Shown here: piece after piece, positions 47,593-56,958 of the stretch
Numbering within the stretch: position 1 is the first letter of the stretch
How the letters are laid out: the number at the start of each line of letters is the position of its first letter
From: Gnetum montanum
Taxonomy: Eukaryota; Streptophyta; Gnetopsida; Gnetales; Gnetaceae
Reading direction: 5' to 3'
Length of the DNA: 57,712 bases
NCBI GenBank assembly: GCA_015680685.1
Contig: MNCI01026595.1
Span: 147,899-205,610, forward strand
The notes under the pieces: model-generated
What the model saw: the letters and a program-made list of their open reading frames with translations, nothing else
What the model was told of the DNA's origin: nothing
Database searches by the model: none
Program-made: the position numbers and the translations under genes

Positions 47593-49522
47593 AGTCATGG
47601 GGGAGATGGCCACCTATGCTAACCATTCTAAGCCCTCGGTTATTTTTGAATTTTTGTTTTACACATTTTTTTTTTACCCATTCTTTCAAGTTTTCTTATT
47701 TTTTTTTACACCATCATTCATATTTTTACTATTTCTTTGTCTGCTTGATTACTTTTATTCATCACCCAATAAGTGCTCATGATGGTGGATTGAATTATAT
47801 CATATTGATTACTAATGTTTGGTTTTAACCTTTGAATTATAATGCTGATATTAAGGTATGGTTCTTTTGGTAAAATAGGCAATGAGTCCACGTTGTCCAC
47901 TCATCCATAAAACTCTATGGTCTCCTTTGGCTTGGAACTGTACAGTCCTTTTTTTTTTAAGTAAACTTTTAATGAATTAGTGGCTAGGTACTTTTCAAAC
48001 CAAGGAAAGACTCAAAGGATGAAAAGGGTGTGACTTCAAGGGGATTCGATGCATTTGTGCTGGCCATTCTCTTGGGTGCTTGGATGCTTTTTCTTGGGTT
48101 TTCCACCATTCTAACATCGTTCAAAAAGTAGGAAGCTGAGTGAATAAAAATAAGTCTTTGCATGGTGTGGTTCTCACGCAAAAATAAATAAAAATAAAAA
48201 TAAAAAAATAAAAAAGTGTGAGAATTCAATGCATAAGCCTTAGACATAATAAAGCAATATGGGCTACAAGCACTAGTTATGGAACTGGAAAGACATGTTA
48301 CCCATGCCTAAAGGTTCCCTCTAACTAAGGCCCTTTCTTGCTTCTTGCTTCTCCATCTCGCTCTCCTTGGAATGGTGGTGACTCTTTGTGAAAGCATTTT
48401 TGTTGCTTCAAGTGGATGGATTGGTCAAGTGTGTTGATGTGAGGTCACTGGATGTGGTTTGTTTGAGTCTGGATTTGGAATGAATTATACTTAGTCACAT
48501 TAACCATGAAATACACAAGGGACTTTACACAACCTTGTTCTTGGGATTCCATTCCATTCTTTCCTCTCCATATTTCTTTCCATTTTTCTACCTCATTGTC
48601 GATTTTAACATTATTTCGTTCTGGGTTGATGCATTGTTTTTCTTTGATAAATTCTTGTGTAATTTTTTAACTCTTGCTTCCAAATGACATTTCTAAAGCC
48701 TACAGACTCTTTGGTTTGTGGTTTGTCAGGGCATAAAAGGCATGAGCCTGCTTTGGGGAGGACCCACTAGCATTCCTTTTTGGTGCAATTGTTAACTTCT
48801 TGTCCTTAAACATTTTCTACAATCAATCATTTCTTATTTCATCCCCATCCATGGCATCCATTTTATTGGCATTGTTGTTATTTTTTTCGATCTTTCTTGT
48901 TCCTCACATTTTTCCATCTTATAGCTACCAGAGGTTTGCTCTTAGTCGTGGGGGCCTTGGCACAAATTTTTTAATTTTCTCCATTTTACTATTCGCCTAA
49001 CCCTTACACCTTGGGTAGTCACCTATGATAAATCTCTGAACCAGTTTCTGCCATAACCACAACTCAACTAATGTGCTTCATACCAGGGCAAGGTATCAAC
49101 TGCATTGTGGTTTACCTACTTGCTCATTTGACACTATGTTGTGTGTATAGATGGCGATCATACAAACAATGGACTGGGCTTGGAGGAAGCACTGAAGATG
49201 AATCGAAACTGGAGCATTTACGAAAAGAGCAAGTCAGGTGGTGTGGCTATGGATAAACAATAGAAGGTGCAATCTCAGCATTGGAAGCAACATGCTTCAT
49301 TTTCTTTGTCTCTCTTTCTCTACAAGCTACCAAATAAAGACTTGGATGTCATTTATGTATGAGTGTTCACCACAATGGTGTAATATGCTTATTGATCCGT
49401 CACTGGGCATGTTGAGTCTATCATCCCATTCCACCATCAGTTGTCAATTAGTCAATAATCCCATACCTACACAATATTTTGTATGGAACTCGAGGATGAG
49501 TTTTCATTCAGTCGTGGGGGTA
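47593..49522 (+). other. 3' non-coding region of E3 with three polypurine motifs
   Basis: AGTCRTGGGGG motifs occur at 47593-47605, 48944-48955 and 49510-49522; the last abuts the 3' LTR. A T-rich tract lies at 47650-47740. No protein-like frame is present, in contrast to E1, which has a long accessory frame in this interval. Confidence 0.75.
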
Positions 49523-50608
49523 TGATGAGAGTGGTTACTCTAGCAGTTTATTCTAATTATTAGAGCAGGCACTCTAGTGGTTTATTCTAATTATTAGAGC
49601 AGGTACTCTAGCAGTTTATTTTGATTATTAGAGCAATTACTCTAATGGTTTATTCTAATTATTAGAGCAGTTACTCTAGCAATTTATTCTAATTATTAGA
49701 GTGGTTACTTTAATTATTAGATTAGTTGCTCCCAAGCCTATAAATATAGTACCTAGGCACACAATTGGAGGAAGTCTTTTAACAGTCAAGTAGTGAAACT
49801 CTTGTAGTGTATTTGAAAGTTAGAGTATTTTCCATGTGCCTGCAGTAGGAGGTCTAAATGTGGACGGATCTTTATTCGAGCATTGTGTACCTGAGCACAC
49901 CTTGTGTATAGCAATAAAGACGAGCTCTTTGATTCATCCTTGCAACACTTGAGATTTGTTTTCTTACGCATTTCTTTTCTTTTATTTTCTTATGCATTTA
50001 TTTTATTTTAGTTTATTTTATGCACTTTACATTTCTTTATTAGAAAAGCAATTCATTTTGATCAATTAAGCAAATTTTTAAATTACACAAGCACGACCAC
50101 TTCGAGCATGCGTGTAATGCTTGGTAACCCAGTAACGATTAGCATTTGGTAATCCCAATAGTGTTGCACTGGTTCAAGCTGTGTACAACAAGTGGAAATA
50201 GATGCTGATGTTAGGATTAGTTAGAACTTAGTTAATGAGTAGTTAAGTTAAATTAGTCACTTAGTTACCTCTCTCCTTCCCTACTAGCATAGGACATAAA
50301 AACATAAAAGCTATAAAAATCATATGCCTCAAGCTTACTTAACAATACAATCATGACATACAGGTAAGCTTGGAAAGAAAATAATCAACCAACCCGTCCT
50401 TGTTCCACAAAGGTGCATAGGCACTTAGTCCTTGGAATTTGACCAGATTGTACATGAAACACTCGTATTCGTATGGTTGCAGCTATTAGTCTTACTTCCT
50501 AGAGATCATCATACTTAGAAGGCTATAAGTCCATTGAATTTGATAAGATCATGCATGAACGCTTAGTGATTTATATGGTTGAGTGTAGGGTCTGCTTGTT
50601 GCTCACCA
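49523..50608 (+). repeat. 3' LTR of E3, right copy, U3 type A
   Basis: It starts TGATGAGAGT and ends GCTCACCA. U3 (49530-49730) has five or six units with TCTAATTATTAGAG. TATAAATA is at about 49739-49746 and AATAAAG at about 49913-49919. It is followed by a decayed primer site (about 50610-50628), so it also served as a 5' LTR for the next body. Confidence 0.85.
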
Positions 50609-51720
50609 TTCACATTGTTGTTGGGGACTTGTAGTTTGATAAGTGCGTTATTTAGGACTAAGTGAATATTATTTCAAATTGTTGGAATGAACCCTAAAGT
50701 TGCAATCATTCAAAAAATAAAAATAATAATTATAATTAATGCACACTAAATTTTTCTTTTAGTCTAAAATGTCTTTTTCTCATAGGCATGATGAATCAAA
50801 ACTGTTGGTGCCCCAAGAATTCAAATTGGTGTACACTCATCTAGATGAGTTTGTACCTAATTTCACCTTCATCCTACATTAGGATGAACAACTGTAGTGA
50901 AGAGATATGGAGGGTAACGTTGTGTTGCCTCCCAACCGATCTATTCTAAGGATGCTACTCTAAACTCTTAAGAGGTTGGGCATCCAAGATCTTCACGATG
51001 AAGACATTGTGCAAGATCATAACTATTGGGACTACTGTCCCACTAAAACACAATGCAAAAGAGATCGGCACTAGGAAAAGTGCCATGAAGCTATGAAGGG
51101 GAAACGGTTCACTAACCCCTTGTTCTTACTAAACCAAAACAACAAGGAGGATCCTTCATCCTTTGCATCCATTTCTTTCGAGAGCCCTTAAAACCAAACA
51201 CCTTCAAAGATTTGCACAATCATGTTAACCCATGTTATATCTAATTGGATCAAGGTTGGCAACCTTCCCAGGAAAAGTGCTAATCTTGGCAATCCTCTCA
51301 TCTACTTATAGATTGTTGGAAATGAGCCATGCAAGGCTCTTCTTGATTTAGGTTTTGATGTCAACCTAATCTTTCATAAAATGTACTAAGCTTAGAACCT
51401 ACCTCCTCTTAAGAAGAGCAACATCCATTTCGAATTAGTAGATTAATCCATCACTATTTCCTTAGGATTATTGGAGGACATTGTGACCACTATCTGCAGG
51501 TGGTCATATCATGTCGATTTCCTAGTGATCAAGGTTGAAAATTGCAAGGGGGATTTCCCAATAATTATGGAAAGGGCTTGGTTGAGCATTATTGATGCCT
51601 GAATGGGCATTAGAGATCTTTCCCTAGATATTTCTAAGGAAAATGCATTCGAAAAGATCAAGAAGAAGAGGGTTCCATGCATTGCATATAGTGATACTGG
51701 GTGTTTTACTAGTGTGCTCC
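50609..51720 (+). mobile_element. Internally deleted second element body after the E3 3' LTR
   Basis: A degenerate primer site (ACATTGTTGTTGGGGA at about 50612-50628) is followed by a gag N-terminus starting MSFSHRHDESKLLVPQEFKL at 50769, with GNVVLPPNRSILRMLL and DIVQDHNYWDYCPTKTQ downstream. At about 51205 it jumps to protease (MLTHVISNWIKVGNLPRK), with active site ALLDLGFDVNLI, then EDIVTTICRWSYHVDFLVIKV and FPIIMERAWL. The D-L-G active site is like that of E1, not E3. The capsid part of gag and everything after protease are missing. Confidence 0.75.
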
Positions 51721-51739
51721 AATGGACCTTGTGAAAACT

Positions 51740-52500
51740 ATGACTATGCTACACACTATGACTACACTACAAAACTACCTATGCAAGTGCTAAATAGACT
51801 ACAATGTACCTAAAAATAATGCAAAATAGTATAGTTTTGAAGACTATGCTATCCACTCTTTTAATTGGTGTTGAGCATAGGTATGATTGGGGATAAATGG
51901 GAGGGGAAAAAGAAGTGCAAATTGTTGATCTTGCTCACCAAAGGTATGTCAGAGCTAAGATGAAGGTCGATGCTATGCTCTAGAGGCTTCTGGAGGTAGT
52001 TTTGCATGACTACACTGACTACACTCTAGAGCATAGTCCTAACATTTAGGCAAAATTTGCAAAAAAAAAAATGTCCAATGCTGACTACACTCTAGAGTGT
52101 AGTCTTGGTAGTGAGAGTGTAGTCCAAGTAGTTAGAAAATTCTAACAAAAACTGGTATCCTCATGCAAACTACACTGACTACACTCTAGAGTGTAGTAGG
52201 GAGTATAGTCTTAGAAGTTAGAAAATTTGTCAAACTATTTCTTCCATGCCAAGCAAGCTTGATAGCTTTTATCTTGACACTCAAGCAAGCTTGCAAAACT
52301 AGCTATTAGTATGTTGACTATGCTCTAGAGTGTAGTCCTGGTAGTGAGAGCATAGTCTGACACTTAGAAAATTTTGTAGCTACTATTGACACTTAGAAAA
52401 ATCTTGCAAATCTAGATTTGTATTGCAGACTACACTCACTATGCTTTGGAGCATAGTCCTAGTAGTGGGGAGCATAGGCCCAACACCTAGAAAAACTTTT
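51740..52500. repeat. Array of a roughly 70-135 base unit with a perfect palindromic core
   Basis: The core is GACTACACTCT followed by its own reverse complement, centred on TCTAGA. It is perfect at about 52083-52104 and near-perfect at about 52017, 52185, 52315 and 52430. Each core is followed by a half-copy (GGTAGTGAGAGTGTAGTC) and then by ACACTTAGAAAATTTTG. Half-sites also occur at 51741-51775 and 51973-51990. No frame or transposon domain is seen inside. Confidence 0.8.
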
Positions 52501-52814
52501 TCTTGAGTTGACACTTAGGCAAATTCATAGTCAAGACCCAGTGGCCCAAATTTGGTGATGTTTCACTTGCACAATTAGATACAACACATTTTACAAAGCC
52601 AAAATGATAAGACAATGAGGAGCAAAAGAGAATTCAATTATTACAAATGATTGCACAATGAATACAACATTGCTTACACTTTTTCCAAGGCACATCAAGT
52701 CTTCTTATAGCTTCCATACTACTAAATACTTCTCAAAATTCATGTAATGGCTAGCTAATGATCATGGGAGATGTTTCTCTCATGCCTGATATTTATCTTT
52801 GAATTTGCCTTCAA

Positions 52815-52995
52815 ATCTAGAAATATGTCTTTGTTTCCTGAAATATGTCTTTCTAAAGTCTCCATCCTAGAAGATGTCTTTACTTAATGGAAGACGTCTT
52901 TCTATATTTTTTCTAGATTCTGTAAAGATGTATTTGCCTCATGAAAGAGGTCTTTGCTTGGGGAAAGATGTCTTGTTGTTTCTCAAAACATCTTT
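52815..52995. repeat. Degenerate array of GAAGATGTCTTT motifs
   Basis: About seven copies of GAAR-ATGTCTTT spaced 19-30 bases apart (near 52823, 52842, 52872, 52893, 52924, 52946, 52968). Several are short palindromes, for example AAGACGTCTT at about 52893. Confidence 0.6.
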
Positions 52996-53529
52996 CTGAA
53001 TTTTTTCTAAGTTCACCCCAAATATGCTAGGACATCTACTACTTCCTAGAGATTTCTTTCTTTACTTTCTCTTTCATGATGAATGCATCATTCCTTGTCT
53101 ATAACCTTGATCTTCTATATGCTTTAATGATGTCCACTTTTCTTGTACAAATATGACATCCTTGTCCATGCTCTTTGGATCTTTGTTTGAAGACATGTGG
53201 GTGACCTCCTCCTTTGAGCTCTAGGATAGTTTATTCCTTATCCTCTTTAGCTCATCTTGGTTCCCTATTTACATAGTCCTACAAACATAATAACCATACA
53301 TCCACACAAACAACTTTTGTCTCCATTTTACTTAATGTTTTGAGCACACCAAAACATAACAAAAGGTCCACAATCTTAATTAATTCATTGATGTAGGTTT
53401 GCAATGAGAAGAAACACCATGAGAGAGAATATTAGCAAATGATGGTCTAATATTATTTTACAATTCAAGATAACTCAAGGTGGTGATTAAGGAAACTCCC
53501 AAGATAAATAAACAATCTTAAAATGATAA
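52996..53529. other. Non-coding stretch, nothing recognised
   Basis: AT-rich sequence without protein-like frames, tRNA-like folds or repeats that I can see. Confidence 0.5.
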
Positions 53530-53870
53530 TGGTAACTCTAATTTTGTAGTCTTTCATATGACTAAAGAGATTGATGCTTTTACATTGGCTCTTAATAGTA
53601 ATTATTACAATCACCTAGGTTCCAAAAGGGAGTATTTTATTGAGTTTAAAGAGTTAAATTCCCTTAGGTATATCAAAGTAGAAGACGGTGCATATGTGAA
53701 GATAAAAGGTATAGAAAAATGTCTTATAATTCTTGATAATAGCACTCAAGTGCATGTAACAGATGTCTTTTGTATTTTACAATTGTCAAATTTCCTCTTG
53801 TCAAATGATCAAATAACAAAAAAAAATTATTTGAAGATGATGTATTTACCATAAAAAAAATCTAAAAGAT
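53530..53870 (+). pseudogene. Ty1/copia protease to pre-integrase fragment
   Basis: One frame reads NFVVFHMTKEIDAFT, then YFIEFKELNSLRYIKVEDG, VKIKGIEKCLIILDNSTQVH, VTDVFCILQLSNFLLSNDQI. The order HMT, then VxxGxxxxIxGIG, then L-x-DV-x-x-x-P/L-x-x-x-NLLS is that of the copia protease and its C-terminal link to the pre-integrase zinc region. The catalytic DSGA just before HMT is missing. No RT or integrase follows. It is a decayed fragment. Confidence 0.65.
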
Positions 53871-53988
53871 TGATAGCTAGTGTAACACCACCCACATCTA
53901 GGCTTAGTCTAGAATGATATTACTTAGAGAATTAAATTCCAACTTAATAAAAATAAATCGGATTCTAAGAAAATTATTAGGTAAATTA

Positions 53989-54267
53989 GTAGACATTTGA
54001 ATAATAGGAGTAGAGGGGTACAAAAGATAAAGAATAAGTTAAATATAAAATTTATAATGTCAATATTTCCTTGTGTGCAAAACCTAACTTGTAGACTAAG
54101 TTAAGATTGTTCATTGCTCCTAAAACCAGAGGTAAAAATAAAAAATATTCAAAGAATTATTATAATAGAAGAAGAAATAATATAATATCCAGAATCACAT
54201 TTAAGGCATTGGGTCATTATCAATGCCAAATTAAAGTTATTGAATGCAAACTTAAGCAAACAAAAAA
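53989..54267 (+). repeat. Left arm of a 279-base inverted duplication
   Basis: The sequence from AGTAGACATTTG to CAAACAAAAAA reappears reverse-complemented at 54418-54696, with very few differences. It ends at the single N at 54268. Part of it looks like a decayed copia continuation (Lys and Asn rich frame at 54107-54260). Confidence 0.85.
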
Positions 54268-54417
54268 NCTGCAAATTTCTATTGTTTATTTAAGTTGAAG
54301 ATTTGGATGTAATTTCTAAGTTGTAATGTTCAGTTAGAACTTTTATAATTTGTATGCCTTTGATCAACGTGTGTGGACTTGGTACTTGCCTATCTTAGGT
54401 GCAATCCTAACTTCACT

Positions 54418-54696
54418 TTTTTGTTTGCTTAAGTTTGCATTCAATAACTTTAATTTGGCATTGATAATGACCCAATGCCTTAAATGTGATTCTGGACATT
54501 ATATTATTTCTTCTTCTATTATAATAATTCTTTGAATATTTTTTATTTTTACCTCTGGTTTTAGGAGCAATGAACAATCTTAACTTAGTCTACAAGTTAG
54601 GTTTTGCACACAAGGAAATATTGACATTATAAATTTTATATTTAACTTATTCTTTATCTTTTGTACCCCTCTACTCCTATTATTCAAATGTCTACT
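54418..54696 (-). repeat. Right arm of a 279-base inverted duplication
   Basis: Reverse complement of 53989-54267. It stops exactly at the single N at 54697. The spacer 54269-54417 is unique and AT-rich. Confidence 0.85.
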
Positions 54697-54697
54697 N

Positions 54698-55205
54698 CCG
54701 AATTCCACCACCACTCAATGCTAAATTTTGTAGATGTTAGTACCAAACTCAGAGTGTCCAAATATCAAAGTTGAGATATTTACTTTTGTACATAAAACTA
54801 TTTTCTAAACCAAAATCAAAACCAAGCAAAATATGCCCATAGAACTTCTTTATTATTTTTAAAATCTAGTACCAAGATCAACCAAAAATGCTACCTTAGT
54901 TTCTATCATTCACTAGATGCTCAAATGCTCCATTCAAGTAGCACTATTTAATGGTCAAAATGAGATGGACTTCACTACTATATATAGCAAAGGATTAAAG
55001 AATGCATTGGGGTTTCTTTAAAACCAACTGACCACTTCCTCCATGCTATCTCTACCAAACTAAACAAATATTCCCCTTGAGAATAAGATATCCTATGCAT
55101 AAGAGTCATATAAAAAACATATTGAAAAACAAATGTATGTAAATTAAACAAACATAGAGTGACAAGAAAACATACAAGTCATGTAAAAAGGTTAAAAATA
55201 GGAGT
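54698..55205. other. AT-rich spacer, nothing recognised
   Basis: No protein-like frame and no repeat shared with other parts of the window was noticed. Confidence 0.5.
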
Positions 55206-56021
55206 TGATGATGAATCGTGGTTTGTCAGGTGTTGATATGGGACCCCTGTTATCAAACACCTGATATCGGACTTGTGTTAACTAGTCTATGTCAACAAGG
55301 CATTGTTAACGCATTCATCCATGCGTTAACATGGCCTCGTTTATGCAGAGTCTATCTTTAGCTATAAATAAGCACGCACCCATCGCGCTTAGGCATCTTT
55401 TTGGTAGTTTTGGCAAAGTTCTTGCAATTCGTTTTTGTAGGAGTTAGACTATTCTCCTAGTGCATGCCCGTAGTGTGATGATTGTAATTGTATGGCACCT
55501 TTATTCAAGTGTGATGTACTTGGATGTGCATATGACTGAAAATAAAGATTGAGATTACTTCATCATTGCACCATTCACTTAGTTTTAATTGTTTAATTGT
55601 TATTGTTAATTATTATTGTTATTTATTGTTTTCTTAGTTAATATTTCTTTACCATCATTTACTATTCCTATTGTTAAATGTGAAATGAGTACGACTTAAT
55701 CACGAGCATTTAAGTGTGACTACTTGGTAACCCAATAGCATACCTAGGATCTACGCTTGGTAATCCCAATAGTAGTCATGCACGTGCTCCAAGATGTGTA
55801 TGGATGATTAAGGAATGGATGCTCATCGCACTTAGGCTAGTTTAGACTCTCTCCTCCCATGTCCCATTAGCTTAGACTTCATTTCCTATTCCTTATTAGT
55901 TTAGGATCATATCACACACCTCACTCTAAACTAAACCATATGTGACAAAGCATATACTAGTCCAGGTGGGAAGACAATGAACTATGATCAATTTGTAACT
56001 ATCTAAATACCACAACTAGCC
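55206..56021 (+). repeat. Athila-like LTR, type C, truncated by an insertion
   Basis: It starts TGATGATGAA. The U3 has a hairpin with arms GTTAACGCAT (55305-55314) and ATGCGTTAAC (55321-55330). TATAAATA is at 55363-55370 and an AATAAAG signal near 55541. R-U5 resembles the other LTRs up to about 56020, where TGATGAGTGGCGAG of a minus-strand type B LTR begins. Neither its LTR end nor a primer site is present. Confidence 0.8.
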
Positions 56022-56958
56022 TGATGAGTGGCGAGATACCCTTATACTCAACCATACAAATATGAGCGTAGCACACATGATCTAGTCAAACTCCGCAAAC
56101 TAAATGCCTACACGCCTCTTGGAACACTTAGGGTTAATTATTCATTGTCTTCCCAGACTTACTTGTAGTTGTCATGGTGTATGGTTAAGCAAGTCTGAGA
56201 TATATGATTTTTATAGTTTTTCTATTTTATGTCTCCTATGCTAATGAGTGAAGGGTTGAGAAACTAACTAACTCTAACTAATGAACTAAGTCTAATTTAC
56301 CTAGCGTCAGCATCCGTTCCCACTTACCGTACACACCCTGAACCGATGCAACCGTGGCTACCAAACGCTAATCATTACTGGGATCACCACAGGTAACGCA
56401 CATGCTCGAAGTGGTCGTACTGAGGCACTTAACTAGCCTAAGCGTGATGAGCATCCATTCCTTGATTATCCGTACACATCCTTAAATGCTCGTAATCAAG
56501 TCGTACTCATCCTGGGTTACTAGGAGATAAGGATGAGAGAGAATCTAATCGCGATGAGCATTTGTTTCTTGATTATCCGTACACATTCATAAATGCTCGT
56601 AATCAAGTCATACTCATTCCACACTACAAAAAAAAATAAATAAAATGTAATAAATAATAATAATAAAATCCTATTCCATGCACTGCAAGGTTTATCCAGA
56701 AAGCTCATCTTTATTGCCGTACACAACTTGTGTTCAGGTACAATGTTTCTTGAATAAAGATCCGTTCACTTTAGGACTCCTACTACGGGCACATGGAAAA
56801 TATTCTATCTCTGGAGTGATCAATCTACCAGAGTTTCCCTACTTCTAGCCTAGGATTAGGAATAAGGGGAGTGCCGCCTCTTATTTATAGATTTTGCGAT
56901 GGACCGCGATATTGCATATGCGATATCCTAGGGGACGACGCGATATCGCGTCTCATCA
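56022..56958 (-). repeat. Athila-like LTR, type B, 3' LTR of an element leaving the window
   Basis: On the minus strand it starts TGATGAGACGCGATATCG at 56958 and ends CGCCACTCATCA at 56022. A TATAAATAAG box lies near 56889-56880. It has the same R-U5 as E2 but a short U3 with only a few GATATCG palindromes. A duplicated block is present (two GATGAGCAT...CGTACACAT segments near 56455-56500 and 56550-56600). Confidence 0.85.

Larger units (their letters stand above)
37041..47892 (-). repeat. Right arm of a large inverted repeat
   Basis: Reverse complement of 26627-36903, about 575 bases longer, mainly because of an intron segment of roughly 700 bases (about 37603-38309) absent from the left arm. 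There is no N inside this arm; it belongs to one contig running from 36905 to 54267, which continues beyond the arm into the rest of element E3. Confidence 0.85.
40239..50608 (+). mobile_element. Element E3, right copy: near full-length Athila-like retrotransposon
   Basis: Plus-strand order: 5' LTR (40239-41331), primer site (41333-41350), gag (41467-43560), protease (43690-44456), RT (44700-45832), RNase H (45838-46210), integrase (46380-47556), polypurine motif (47593-47605), 3' non-coding (to 49509), polypurine tract (49510-49522), 3' LTR (49523-50608). Total 10.4 kb. Both LTRs are type A but clearly diverged, so the insertion is old. All frames are broken. Sequence after the 3' LTR is not a plain target-site repeat but another primer site and element body, so the original 3' flank is missing. 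Confidence 0.9.

Noticed and set aside
48800-49000. Small hydrophobic frame in the 3' region of E3 as an env-like protein
   Set aside because: It is only 66 codons, with no counterpart frame in E2 or the other copies.
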